DNA of 64,000 bases, from contig RSEE01000067.1 of the NCBI GenBank assembly GCA_003971905.1, positions 1-64,000 of the forward strand, read 5' to 3'. This document shows positions 33,852-45,589 of the stretch, one piece after another. Under the pieces are notes generated by a model. The model was not told the DNA's origin, did not search any database, and worked only from the letters and a program-made list of their open reading frames with translations. This stretch comes from Moniliella sp. 'wahieum'. Taxonomy: Eukaryota > Basidiomycota > Moniliellomycetes > Moniliellales > Moniliellaceae. Position numbers and translations under genes: made by a program. Position 1 is the first letter of the stretch. Each line of letters begins with the position of its first letter.

Positions 33852-34994
33852 AGTGCCCGGGGAACTCCTTTGTTGTCTCGTGTATTTTTGTTGTCAACTG
33901 CCTAGGGCATTCATTCTCTCTGACTCGCACTTTGCCGGGAGGCCCCGAATTGGTCGGCATGGGTGGAACGAGGCTCCCCTCTAGTATGCTGCAGCCCTCT
34001 CGTTGCTATATGACCACTGAAAAAGAATGCACCACGCATCCCCATCCCCACCCCTCCTTTCACCAGGCTGGATGCTAGAAGAATCCCACGTACAGGTCAG
34101 ACACATACCGGAACTGCCAGAAGGGTACTTACATAGCCAAGCTCAGCCAACCGGCTCCCACTCTTTCGTTCGAATCTGGCCTAAACGGAACATGGTTCTG
34201 ATCCGGCACTTCGGAATCCAGTACTGGTACCGCTGACTTGGGTGTTTTGAACATCAGGGCTGGCAAAGCTCGAGCGTGGAAGAAGGGTGTGAGCTAAGTG
34301 TCCAGTGCGTGTCCGACACAGGAGGCGACTCGCTCAATGAAAACTGCTACAGCAGGAAACATCCACTGATGGCAAGGAAGTATTGGAGGTACCGCCAGAG
34401 GTGTTCGGGTGTGCGGTGTCCGAACAGATAATGTGAAGATGTCCAACAGTGGGAAAAGCTGCGTCAGATACATGTGCAGTGAGTGATGTGATGGGCTTGC
34501 TGATGCAGCTGTGCATGCTGTAGTGTAGTCCAGACGGCTTCCAAAAGCAGTGCTCCCCCCGGGGTTTGAACACTGTCGCTTATCTCGACGGAGGCCACAA
34601 AAGGCGTAAGAGATTTCTGGCAGGGTATCGAGACCGATTGCGCAAGGCGAGCGGGCACAGGCCCCTTCCAACGTCGATACGGTCGAAGCATTGCAGGAGC
34701 GATAAGTACGAAGTGAGAGGTGAGTCGCCGGCTTAATACGTTCTCAGAAGCACCGATGGGATCTATTAGTAGCGTCCGCGAAGATAATGCACCACAGCAG
34801 GCGCATCACAGCATTGGTCTCATAGGATGGCCACACAGGGTTGATGACAAGGAACTCAGGATGCTGGCCACTGCCGCTGTGGTTAGTTGGTGGAAGTGCT
34901 CACAGGCCCCTCAGGTCATTCATGCCGACGGTGGAGGGGCGATGGTTATGATGTCACACAAAAGGAGGAATCGGAGGACGCAAGCAAAAAAGAA
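33852..34994. other. Intergenic region
   Basis: It lies between eL42 and the tRNA-Ser gene. Only short, unconvincing open frames are present and I see no repeat of note. Confidence 0.4.
34986..34991 (-). terminator. Pol III terminator of tRNA-Ser
   Basis: Six A on the plus strand give TTTTTT on the coding strand, four bases past the tRNA 3' end. Confidence 0.8.
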
Positions 34995-35104
34995 ACGACA
35001 CCTGTGAGATTCGAACTCACGCCCTCAGAGAGGATTCGCTGGCCCTTGAAGCAAGGTGCTCGTGTATAGCAGGCGAACGGGGTAACCACTGCCCTAAAGT
35101 GTCG
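34995..35104 (-). tRNA. tRNA-Ser(GCT), intron-containing
   Basis: On the minus strand the acceptor arms CGACACT and GGTGTCG pair over seven bases. The anticodon stem TTCGC/GCGAA holds a loop beginning CTGCTA (anticodon GCT), interrupted after position 37 by an intron of about 26 nt. A long variable arm (CCTC...GAGG) and the T arm GTGAG-TTCGAAT-CTCAC follow, as expected for serine. The D stem is imperfect. A run of six T (34986-34991 on the plus strand) just downstream is the Pol III terminator. Confidence 0.88.
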
Positions 35105-36311
35105 GCTGCTGCAAGTGAAACGCTCGCCTCAGATGGAGTGACTAGTGTGGTGGGTGAGGCCGTGAAGCCCTGAGCGAAGCTGGACTGGTGCAGTGCTAGA
35201 GATCGGCAGAAATGGGTGACGCGAGTCATGCAGGTGGGCAAGTGTGGCGCTGTGGGGCGGAAGCTTAAATGACAGTCTCATCCGCCGCAGAGCAGCTCCG
35301 GCGGGGCTCTGGCGCAATCTGGCGCGCAGGGGAGCATGTGCCTGCAGCTGCAGGAGCGCATGAGTGCATGAGCGCAGGAGCATGGCTGCGCGGCGCACAA
35401 GGGCGCACATGCCATGGCTCGGTGGCTGGGCGATGCCAGCCAAGCAAGATGCGGGCGGGCAACGCAGTTCCCTGGCCACCCAGCGCCGTGGCCATCGCCT
35501 GCTGACGGGCGTGGCATCTAAAGAACCGCTGGCGCGGGATGTGGATCCTCTATTATTAGATCTGACTCTGACGGCCGGCCAAACGCGAGCAGGCCACGCC
35601 GACTGGCTCCCACAGCATGGCATGTGTGCGAAGAAGCATGCACATGGCCGCAGAACCGCTTGGGTAGCATGTTCACCGTTCGCCGTCTGTTCGACGCAGG
35701 GGGGAAACGAACTAGTACCTATTAAATGGGTGACCTCGTGGCCGGAGCGGCGCCAGGCACGGTGGGCGCAGGCGGGGCTCACTGGGGTGAGACACTGCGC
35801 CCCTGTGCGGCGTGTGTTGGTGGTGGGCAGGGGTGGGTGGGCGTTGGCCGCGCTGCAGGGCGTGCTGCTGCGCCGGGGCGGCTGGGCAGACGGCGCAAGC
35901 GCAGCGCACGGGAGGGCGTTGCAGCTGGCAGCGTTAGGACGACCCGCAGGCAGGGGACCAAGCGGGGCGCTGCTGGCGCGCAGACAGGCATGCTCCGTGC
36001 AGCCGAGGCGCATTCGAGCGCCGCCTGCAGCTGCCTCCGCTGCACCACCCCTGCATCTGCTGCCCCCCACGCGCCACGGCAGCCGCTGTGCCGTGCTTGC
36101 TGCCCATGCCTGCTTGTGCCGCACGCGGCCCAGGACGCAGCCGCGGCGGCCTGGCCGTGTCCGCTGCGTCTCCGCCCCGCTCCCACCCGCCCCCCCACCC
36201 CCCCTTCGCGCCCCGCCCCCATCGTGTCCCCAGCGGGCGCGCGGACGAGCGTGAGCCTGCTGCGCGTGTGCTCCCCACCCCGCCGCCCTCGCCCTCGCCT
36301 GGCCCTCCGCC
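35105..36311. other. Intergenic region upstream of the DBF4-like gene
   Basis: GC-rich DNA is open in several frames on both strands because of its composition. Part of 35980-36311 may belong to the DBF4-like N-terminus. No other gene is supported. Confidence 0.35.
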
Positions 36312-38231
36312 ATGCCGCCCTCGCCGCCGCCACCAGCATCTCCCCCGCCGCTGCTGCTCCCTCTGCCTCTGCCTCTGCCTCCGCCTCCGCTGCGGCGTCG
36401 GCCACCGGCCCTGAGCCCGCCGCCAGTGCCCAGCAGCACCACGCCGCCGTCGACTCATACCGCGCCCACTACCGCCACGTCTTGCCTTCCTACTACTTCT
36501 ATCTCGGCCTGTTGTCAGCTGACGATCAAGTCCGCCTCACCGGCCATATTGCTGCCCTCCACTCCCACGTTGAGCCGGTCTTGGCCAGCCCGTGCACCCA
36601 CCTCATCGTGCCATCTGCCAGCGCCGTTGCCACACCAGCCCGCCCCGTTTCCCCTTCCGTCCCCCCCCCCGAAGTACCCGAACTCCCACCTCGCTCACGT
36701 TGACCCCAATCGTGCTCGTACCCCGACCATGCCTACCAACGACGGCAGTGGTCACCAGTCCAAGGACGCCACCACAGCCGAAGTGGTCGCCCAGGCCAGC
36801 CGATGGGCGTGCGGGTATGGACACGCGAGAGTACGTAGCCCCCTCGGCCCCATATGCTTGACCGCCGGTGATCTGACGCGGCCCATATGGCTGCTGGCTG
36901 ACCTTGCTTTTTCTGATGGCTTCAGAGCTCATCCGGATCATTAGCATCTTTGATGTCAATGGTGCAGCCCACGACTACGCCCCGCCCCCTGCCACCTTGC
37001 CCCCGTAGCAACCACCGTCACCACCACAGCAACAGCCACGCGCAGTGCCACCCGCAAGACCAGTAGCCACAATCTCCGTGCTGCGGGCAATGGTCTGCAA
37101 GACCTACGCACTCTGTTGGCTGCTGAGCGGATAGGTGGAGGTACAGGAGCCACGTCCGCCGCCCCCTATCTGTCTCGCCCAATAACAACCGGGCCGAGTA
37201 CAACATGGTCGCCGCCACACCCATTCCGGGCTCAGTAACCCATTCGCACGGGTACGAGTACCGCTATGATGCCAAGTCTGGCCAATACCTATTGGCGGGA
37301 ACGTATGCGCCCCTCAGTAGCCCTGGCTACGCGTACCTTTGGTTGAGGACGCTACCCAGACCCACCGTCCAATTTACATGGAGGTCTTCCAGTATCCCAA
37401 AGAGCCCGACGAACTTCCACCCTGGCCCGTACTTTACAACGATGGCGAAGGTCGCTGCCCCTTCTCCGCCCCGTCCACCTCGCGTAGGCATACAACGCCC
37501 TCTGCCAATGCGACCCAGTCGCTGCGGGTCGTACTGGACGAGTATACCGACCGGCACCTGACACCATGGCCCGTTTTGGTCCTCGCGGCTCGCTTTCCTC
37601 GTACCTCTCCTTGGACCCCCTGGATCCCAACAGTGCAGCTGCACCTCCGGCTAGCATGGCCACCCCTGCTGGCATGGTAGGACGGCATCGACACGATCGC
37701 CTACACCCTAGCCGAGGACCCGCCTGGCATGCTCGCGCCGCCTTCAGGGTTTAGTACGGGTATTGCAGCCTTGACGGAGCGGTCGGCTTCCCAGCTTTCG
37801 ATCCGCTGAACCAAATGCGATCAACCTCGACCGTTGTCGGTGAGCCGGGCAGTGCGGGGCGCGACAAGAGCACCAGCACTTGTCTGCTCGACCCACAAAT
37901 GGCGGCCCTTCACAAACGGCGCTCGTCCCTTCCCTATGGGCAACCAAACTCCCAACGGCCGTGCGTGCGTTCATGGCCCAACGTGCCATGGGACCCCAGC
38001 CGCCGCCGACCCCGCGCAAACGAGCACGAGACAAGAAGCCGGGTACTGTGAAAACTGCCGAACCAAGTTTGATGATCTCGAGGACATGTTGGCTCACGCC
38101 GGCATGTTCGCTTTGCTCGAAACGACGAGAACTTTGCTGCGTTGGATGTGCTGCTGGACTCGGTTGCTCGGATTCCGCTCGACGAGGGGCGACACAGCTC
38201 CCTGTCCTCCCATCCCCCTCTGTTTCCGTAG
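36312..38231 (+). CDS. DBF4: DBF4/Dfp1-like regulatory subunit of Cdc7 kinase
   Basis: DBF4 activates Cdc7 kinase to fire replication origins. Its three family motifs occur in order. Motif N (BRCT-like) is at about 36440-36600: HYRHVLPSYYFYLGLLSADD, then LTGHIAALHSHVEPVLASPC and THLIVPS; GVRVWTREYV near 36810 looks like the end of this BRCT. Motif M is at 37335-37465: VEDATQTHRPIYMEVFQYP, then PPWPVLYNDGEGRCPF. Motif C, a zinc finger, begins GYCENCRTKFDDLED at about 38040 and continues in another frame as FARNDENFAALDVLLDSVAR to the stop at 38229-38231. The finger's His ligands lie in the disrupted stretch 38085-38125. The N-terminus is Ala/Ser-rich and the start is uncertain. Frame changes are frequent, and short introns between 36830 and 37200 are possible. 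Confidence 0.75.
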
Positions 38232-39033
38232 CGGCTGAGGATAAAAATGCAGCAGTGTGGTGTGCACTCGCCTCTCCAGCTTTCCATCGGGGTGCCGAAC
38301 TTTGTTTTACGATCCGCATTGTATGGGGATGGAATCGCTCCTGGACATGACGTGTATGCTTTCATCCCCTTCCCCCGCTTTTCCCACCGTTGGTATACCC
38401 CACCTAGACACCCTTACCCCTACATCGTTTGTCTTTTCTCCAACTCTCACCTCGTTGAGCCATATATCTTTCCCACATTCCTGTCTGTTGTCATGTCCTG
38501 AGTCCCCGGATGGCTTGCTTTCCCGGGGCCTCGCCGAAAATTCCCCCTTGGGTCCACTATCACCTTTTATCTCTCCTGTTTCTCCCCATCTCTCCCTTTG
38601 ACCTCCCTCTCACGTCTCACGTCGATCAAATCTTTCCTGAAGGTTCCCCACCCTTGGACCCATTTTGTTTTTGCTATTGGCACTCCCCCGCCCATCGCAC
38701 CCCCACCCTTCCCTCCTCTCCCTCCCTCCCTCCTTCTCTTCCTCCTTCCCCCCTTCAGCCTGCTTGCGGTGGGCTGTTGTGGGCCGAGTGGGAAGGAATG
38801 CGGACCGTGGCTGGGAATGCCACAGTGTGGTTACGAGAAGAGGTGCCAACGAAGCGTATAGGGGGCACAATGGAACGTGTACCATCCCACGACGGGGGGG
38901 AGTGGGGAATGCAGAGGAAGAAAGAAGGACTAGAGTAGCACGCTCTACCAGGTACCGCTAAACGACACGACACTCTCCGCCTGGGCAAGGCATCATCTCG
39001 CGGCGCGTCACGCCCGTTTTGCGCCAAAAAGGT
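38232..39033. other. Intergenic region, pyrimidine-rich
   Basis: The stretch 38380-38760 is rich in C and T, including (TCCC)n near 38715-38750. No gene is supported. Confidence 0.4.
39026..39030 (-). terminator. Pol III terminator of tRNA-Tyr
   Basis: Five T on the minus strand, a few bases past the tRNA 3' end. Confidence 0.7.
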
Positions 39034-39136
39034 TCTCCCCTCTGGGAGTCGAACCAGGACATTCAGAGCTTGAAGTAGTTCAAGCCAATTTAACACCAAT
39101 TACAATCTGACGCTCTTCCAACTGAGCTAAGGAGAG
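39034..39136 (-). tRNA. tRNA-Tyr(GTA), intron-containing
   Basis: Acceptor strands CTCTCCT and AGGGGAG pair with discriminator A, keeping the C1-G72 pair that identifies eukaryotic tRNA-Tyr. The D arm is GCTCAGTTGGAAGAGC. The anticodon stem TCAGA/TCTGA carries loop TTGTAA (anticodon GTA), split by an intron of about 30 nt after position 37. The T arm reads CTGG-TTCGACTC-CCAG; one G seems missing from the expected CTGGG stem, as with the indels in protein genes. Nuclear tRNA-Tyr genes of fungi normally carry an intron. Confidence 0.9.
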
Positions 39137-39715
39137 GCAATGTTGCAAATCATGTTGGTTGTATCTCGTTATGTCGGACCTTGGACGCCTCGAAGCTCTG
39201 ACTTGCTCGCACCGTCGCAAACGATGTCGCTGACTAGGCTATTCGTTCCTCGTAACGGGCCGCGATTATAGCGACAATGTATCCTTCAACTTCGACTTGA
39301 AGCTTAACCCCACTTTGGGGGGGAATATACATTCTGGTTCATGACCAGCACTATTAGTCTGTGGCCAAATCCCGCCATAGCTGATCTCAACAGTAAGATA
39401 GTTAAATCAGCTCCAATACCATCATCATCTCATCACAACTCATCGACTAAAGGTTGCTGAGTACGGGACCACTCGACGAGATGTAGCTCGCTCCTTCCCA
39501 CGCAAAAAGGCAGTTGCAGATCAGAGTATAAAGCATCTTCTTAAAGGGTGTAGAATGGAGTGCATGATAAGAGAGAGGGGGGCAGAGGGCAGGAAAAAAG
39601 ACTGGAAGAGAAGAGCATGAAAAAGGATTGAATGTAACCATGCAACGCAGGAGGGTCTTTCTCCGACGTGGGAATGATGCATGTCCTGTTAGGATGTTTG
39701 CATGGATGGGAGGGC
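39137..39715. other. Intergenic region downstream of glycogen phosphorylase
   Basis: No gene is supported. It should contain the phosphorylase 3' UTR. Confidence 0.4.
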
Positions 39716-42407
39716 TCAGAAGCGGGGCTCGATTCCCCAAATGTTTTTGGCGTAGTCGTCCACCGCGCGATCCGAAGAGAAGTAGCCCATGTTGGCCGTA
39801 GTGTGCACCGACTTGGACACCCAGTTGCACAAGTACTCCTCCGAACCGGGTCCACGGCCATAGGCCGCCTCGACCTTGCGATGGGCCTCGAGGAACAGGT
39901 CAAAGTCAGCGGCGACCAAGTAGTAGTCCCCGTGGAAGCGCGTCGAGTCGAGCAGCGGACGGAAGTTCTCGGCCGGACCAAACATGCCCGAATCGATGGC
40001 GTTGAACACCTTGAGCAGCGACGTGGGCAAGTTGACGCCATGGCTGTTTTGGCTGCGGATGCCCGGCACCTGGTCCGCCGTGACACCAAAGATGAAGATG
40101 TTCTCCTCGCCAATCTCGCGCGTGATCTCAACGTTGGCGCCATCAAGCGTACCCAAAATCAAGCCGCCGTTCAAAGCAAACTTCATGTTGGATGTGCCCG
40201 AGCCCTCGGTACCGGCGGTGGAGATGTGGTTGCTCAGGTCCGAGCCAGGGCACAAAATCTCGGCTTTGGACACATTGTAGTCCGGAACAAAGGCCACCTT
40301 GAGCAGATCGTCAATGTCCTCGTCATTGTTGACCACGTCGGCGACGGCATTGATCAGGTGAATCACCGTCTTGGCCATGTAGTAACCCGGGGCCGCCTTG
40401 CCACCAATAATAGCGGCTTTGGGAATGAAATGCTTGAGACCAATCTCTTCCGTAGACAGCCCCTGGCGGCGCAGTTCCTTGATCTCGAGGTAGCGCCAAA
40501 TGACAGCAAAGATGTTGAGCTGCTGGCGCTTGTACTCGTGGATGCGCTTCACCTGCACATCATACAACGCATTGTTGGACAGAATGACGCCGGTCGTTTC
40601 AAACACGAGACGGGCCAGACGCTTCTTGTTGTGCTGCTTGACGGCATCCCACTTCTTGAGGAATTTGAGATCGTTGGCGTACTTGTCCAGTTTCCTCAAG
40701 TCGGGCAGGCGAAGCAAGAACTTGTGCTCGGGGTCATTGAGCGTCTTGCCAATCAGGTCTGCCAACTTGGGGTTGGCGACTTGAAGCCACGCGGCGTCAC
40801 ACACGTTGGTCACATTGGTAAAGTGTTCGTCGCCAAAGAATTTGACAAACTGCGGGAAGAGATCCGTCTTGATCAGCTGCGAATGCAGCTCGGCAACGCC
40901 ATTAACCTTGTGGCTAGCAATGACCCAGGTAGGCCATGCGGACTTGACGGTTGTCGCCCTCTTCAATGATCGAGCAATCACGCAGCATCTGCTCCGAGCC
41001 AGGGAACTTCTTGGCCACCTCTTGGAGGAAGTAGTAGTTGATGTCAAAGATAATCTGCATGTGGCGCGGCAACAGACGCTCCACCAGGTCCAGCGGCCAC
41101 TTCTCCAGCGCCTCTTGCATCACCGTGTGGTTGGTGTAGGCAAACACGTTACGCACAATGTCCCATGCCTCGTCCCATTCCAGCCCATGCTCGTCAATCA
41201 GTACGCGCTGCAATTCCACCACAGCCAAGGTAGGATGCGTGTCGTTGAGCTGGATCGCAATGTAGTCGGGCATCTCAGACCAATCATGTCCGTGCTTGCG
41301 GAAGCGGGAAATAATGTCATGAATCGAGGCACAGACCCAGAAGTATTGCTGGGTCAAACGAAGTTCCTTGCCCACAGCAAAGTTGTCATTGGGGTAGAGC
41401 ACGTCGGTGATAGCCTCGGCCCCCTGCAGCGCCGACACAGCCTTGGCATAGTCTCCCGCGTTGAATTCGGCAAAGTCGAATTCCTTTTCGGGCGTGGGAC
41501 GCGCTTGCCAGAGACGAAGGTTGTTGCAGTTGGGGGTGTGGTAACCCGGGATGGGGAAGTCGACGGCCATGGCGAGCACCACATTTCCCCCTTCCCACAC
41601 CTTCTTGACCTTCCCCGTTTGGGGGTCCACCTCATCCAGCACGCGGCCATAGAAGCGGACGGGAATCTCGAGCTCTCGGCGCACAATCTCCCATGCCGAT
41701 CCATTCTTGAGCCAGTTGTCCGGCTTCTCGACCTGGAAGCCATCGATAATGGACTGGCGGAAGATACCGTACTGGTAGTTGAGGCCATATCCCCATCCGT
41801 TGTAGTTGCGACTACTGAGCGAGTCAACAAAGCAAGCCGCCAAACGGCCCAGACCGCCATTGCCCAGACCCGCATCGTCCTCCTGCTCCAGCACATCTTC
41901 CAGGCGGAACCCAAGGTCCTGCAGAGCGTCGTCGACAGTGCTACGAGCGCCATGGTTGCTCAAGGCATTGTCCAGAGCACGACCCATAAGGAACTCGAGA
42001 CTGAGGTAGTAAATCCGCTTGTTGTTCTCGAGCGCTTGCCGCTGCTGGGTGTTAGCCCAGTCGATGGTCACGGCGCTGCGCACGGCGGCGCTGGCAGCTT
42101 GGTAGGCAGCCAGGTTGTCACAGTTGTACATGTTGCGGCCAAGTTGGGTCTCAATGTGCTTGACAAACTCGCGCTGGAACGCATCGCGCCGACCGGCAAT
42201 GAGGTGCTGCTCGCTCTTGCTCACCTCCTCGGGCGAGTGACGAAGTACGTCGAAGCGCTCGAGGTGCGAGAACTTGCTCCATACCTTCTTGGCCTTCTCT
42301 GGGATCTCGGCGTCAAAGTGCTGGAGTTGGTCCAACGTGAACGCCGAGTTGCGCCGACGCGGCGACAGGGGCGGGGGGGGAACATAGTCGTCACCGTAGT
42401 CGCTCAT
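39716..42407 (-). CDS. GPH1: Glycogen phosphorylase
   Basis: The enzyme releases glucose-1-phosphate from glycogen in the cytosol, using pyridoxal phosphate. The protein of about 890 residues begins MSDYGDDYVPPPPLSPRRRN and has no intron. Conserved blocks include YYLSLEFLMGRALDNAL, LGNGGLGRLAACFVDSL, YGFNYQ-type WGYGLNYQYGIFRQ, AIQLNDTHPTLAVVELQRVL, RIHEYKRQQLN, and EGSGTSNMKFALNGGLILGT with the PLP-binding Lys. The C-terminus ends NIWGIEPRF. The PRRRNS site near residue 21 fits a PKA consensus in the N-terminal regulatory tail. The frame shifts near 40925 (MAYLG then VIASHKVNG) and across a compensated pair near 40795-40805 (TNVTN-V-T-P lost). Both disturb invariant residues and so are likely sequence errors. 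A double TATATA stretch lies 135-157 bp upstream. Confidence 0.95.
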
Positions 42408-42542
42408 GATGTGGTGGGCTGGCGGGGAGAGGAAAGCGGGTGAGTGAGTGGAATAGGAAAGGAAAAAAAGAGGAGAGAGACGAAACGTACGCCTTGCGGG
42501 GGGGTGGGCCTGTGGGTTGCAAGAGGGTAGCTTGGCGGGGGG

Positions 42543-42564
42543 AATATATGGGTGGTATATATGA
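42543..42564 (-). promoter_or_regulatory. TATA-like elements upstream of glycogen phosphorylase
   Basis: Two ATATAT boxes 6 bases apart (plus-strand AATATATG and GTATATATG) lie 136-157 bp before the phosphorylase ATG, a plausible core promoter position. Confidence 0.45.
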
Positions 42565-42775
42565 GGGGCAATGGGGAGCGGGTGATATAGAACAGAGCAC
42601 TGAGCCCGTGACTACTGTGACTATAGTGACTAGTGTGATGTGTTTGCCACAGACAGGCGTTGGGACTACACGGCCGGTCCAGTGGCCCCATGCGGCCTGG
42701 GGTGGGTGTGGCCTGAGGCGAGAGAGAGGCAAGAGGTTGGTGCCTGTCTCTTGCGCCGTGCGTGGCCTAATAGGT

Positions 42776-42819
42776 GGTCTGGTCTGGTCTGGTCTGGTCT
42801 GGTCTGGTCTGGTCTGGTC
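42776..42819. repeat. GGTCT pentamer microsatellite
   Basis: It has 8.8 perfect tandem units of GGTCT, about 370 bp upstream of the phosphorylase start. Confidence 0.95.
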
Positions 42820-45434
42820 GATGGTCTGGCCTTGACTGGCATGGCATTGGCACGGACGATCCAATACATACCAGCCCTTTCTGGCACAGCTCGATTCAGT
42901 ACTCAGTACTCAGTATCATCATCAACATCCCCCACGCCTTGGCTCCACTGAGCCGCTTTTTCCTCGTGTGGGGGTGTTGCGGCAGCTGCCCCAGTCTCTC
43001 TACTTGAATTTGTGTGCTGTGGCTGGCCCGTGCGGGGACGAGAGGGCAGCAGACTAGTAGCCGAAGTAGACGTCAGTTTCCTCTCAGATCTCCCTCAGGC
43101 CTCGGGCCAATGCGCCTCAACCGCCCAACACCCTCGGCCGTCGGCCCACCGCCTTGTAGTGCCCGTGGCGGATGTCCTACAGGGGGCGGGAGGCCTGAAG
43201 CTTGAAGCGTTTTGACGCTAGTGCTTGAACCTATAGGCGTTTTGAAGCTCAGACGACTACCCTGGCCAACCTCGGCCTGCCCCGGCTCGGCAAATACGAT
43301 CGTCGATCAATCATCGGCCAGAGGCCTTGCGACACTTGGGCCGAGTGCTCAGCCCGAGCTCAGCGGCTCAGCACCCACAGTTCGACAAAACTTATCTGTC
43401 AGCAACTCAGCACTGTGCCTAACCCAGACCGCCATCTCTAATTCCAATGCTCGGACAGCACCTCTCGGCCTCCCCCCTGGGTTTCCTCAGCCTCTCCGTG
43501 TTCGGCAGGTCTGCTCCATCTTTTTTGTTTTCCTATTCAAGCATCTCTCGCTTCTCCCTCGCGGCGGGTGGGGCAGGCGGAAAAGCAACTAGTAAGTGAT
43601 GCCCGCTGTAGCTTGTCACATGTCACTAGTCACTAGTGTCACTAGGGAGCACATGTACCGAACCTAGCCCCATGTCCCAGCACCCCTCCAAGTCGGCTCA
43701 GATCCAGAGCGCCGGCCATTAACCATTCCGGATCAACAACACCGCCCCTATTTCATGCGGGGCTCCGGCCCCGACCGACCCGCTGCACGGGGGCAGTGTG
43801 GGCTGCTGTTGCCTGTCTCGGCTGTCTCAATTTCGCCGCACATCACAAGCTTACAGTTAGATCCACAAATGCACTGATGTGTCCGCGAGGCCAGCGCTGA
43901 GCGCTCAGGCTGAGCTCCCTGTCGAGGCCGTGCTGAGAAGACATGATGCATGAGGCAATGATTGATTGATGATGCCTCCCCTGCTATTGCGATAGCAACA
44001 ATTCTGAGGACGTTGGGGATCGAGGCCCGTAAGGGCCCCGCACTTTGATCGTCAACGGTCTGATCTGCCCATGGCCTAAAAGGCATGTTCCCACATCTCG
44101 TGCTTATGTTTATCACTTCTCCACATTTAAACGTTTAATTAATTTAAACCTTCACCAACTCAGTGAGTCCCCTCAGTACCTTAGTCCACAGAGGTGCGGT
44201 GGTGTGGTGTGTGCAAAACGGTGGGTTGTGGGGATCGAGATGGTGGACTATAACTCAAACATCGCAGTCAAAGCAGCGGCCAACGCCTATTCCACTGTGG
44301 ATCTCAAAACTTTGGACAAGCATGTGCATCACGCCCTTTCGTTCACACCCCCCACTGTGGGCAAAAGGTTCAACTTTCTATAGTAGGATTTCCCACAACT
44401 CACACAAAGGGAACTGCTTCTGCGTAGCGGGTATCCCCACTTCTCGAAGAAGCCTGTGAGTGCTGTGAGCGGTGAGCGGTGAGCGGTGCAGCCAGAAACG
44501 TTGTGCCTCTCACCTGCACCGTTGCAAACCGATGGTCTCTCTGTATTGGAACTTAAACAAACACAGGCACTGAGATTCCCCCGCTTCTGTATTCATAGCG
44601 TGTGCACGAAAGGCAAGGCATGGACAAAGAAACGCTCCGCTTACCATCAGCCTCTCATCGCTCATTGGGCGTGTGTTGCATATGCTTGTGCCAAACTAAT
44701 TAGGAAACCGATGGAGTCTCGCCACCAGGTCAAGACGCTCTGGACCCTGCTATTCTCTTTCGAGGTGGATGTAGCGCACGTGGATACGTAAATGAGCGCG
44801 GTATACATATGAGCGAACGGTGAATGTTGAACCGCCTCGAAAGATGAGACTTACTCTTGAGTACTCAGCGTCACCACAGTTATAATTCGTTTCACGTGCC
44901 TATCCATTTTCTTGTTGGCTGTCATAAGTTCTTGTTATGGCGCGAAGTGGAAGAAACAGAGAAAGAGTGATACGCTCGGGACGAAGAAATTGGAAATGGG
45001 GGCGAGATTAGCCAAACTGTGGTATTCTGGCTCTCTTTTGGTGGCATACTAGTTTATCTCAGCGAGTCAGTCGCCATGACCAAGGCGAAGAAAGGTTCTT
45101 GGGTGCGTCCTTGATACTTGCCGTATTCTTGTTGCACCTAGCTCTTCGACTCTATTGCAGTGTGTGCTCTACATACGGGATGTGGGACTGGTGATTCCAC
45201 GGAGACGTGGGGCCCAGCCTGGCCCAGCACAGTCTCGGGGGGGGAAGAGTTTCGGAGGTTCAATGTGTTTTGGCAGGTCATCGCCATTTACTGCAGTGGG
45301 TGCGGTTTTGCTTTGGCCATTCTCAGATCTCAGATCTCACCCCCGTTCCTCTCTTCTAGGATCGTGGTGGCAGACGCGGGAAAGAGCACCCCTCTGGCTC
45401 TATGCCAAAAAGGGGCACTGTCGTCTCGTTGGCG

Positions 45435-45444
45435 GCATATATAG
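45435..45444 (+). promoter_or_regulatory. TATA-like box upstream of flavocytochrome b2
   Basis: CATATATAGC lies about 145 bp upstream of the candidate ATG at 45590. Confidence 0.4.
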
Positions 45445-45589
45445 CAGCCTGTGCCGATTAGAGAATCGCTCGAGGCGATGGTGGTTACGTACCGGCGTAC
45501 TGTGGGTCATTAAAGGATCACTAATCACTCACTAATCATCAATTCAATCTTCGTACTTCGCCCCCACAGTCACCGGCCAGCCACCAGTG

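Larger units (their letters stand above)
42408..45589. other. 3.2-kb gene-poor region between GPH1 and CYB2
   Basis: Apart from the phosphorylase promoter and the GGTCT array, no gene is convincing. CACTAGT-type words cluster at 43623-43649. An AT-rich palindromic stretch (TTTAAACGTTTAATTAATTT) occurs near 44126-44146. GAAGCTTGAAGC words occur at 43197-43250. A short candidate first exon ATGACCAAGGCGAAGAAAGG at 45076 is followed by a splice-like sequence but leads into nothing recognisable. A CATATATAGC box at 45435-45444 lies 145 bp before the CYB2 start. Confidence 0.4.

Noticed and set aside
35129-36442. 437-codon minus-strand ORF opposite the DBF4-like N-terminus
   Set aside because: Its open length is explained by GC-rich sequence complementary to an Ala/Ser-rich coding region; its translation is low-complexity Gly/Arg/Ala.
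39668-42443. Plus-strand ORFs of 433 and 545 codons over glycogen phosphorylase
   Set aside because: They are antisense shadows of a clearly identified phosphorylase frame and have no family features.
45076-45535. Two-exon gene beginning MTKAKKGSW
   Set aside because: The donor and acceptor look usable, but the continuation (CVLYIRDVGLVIPRRRG) resembles nothing known and has no conserved features.
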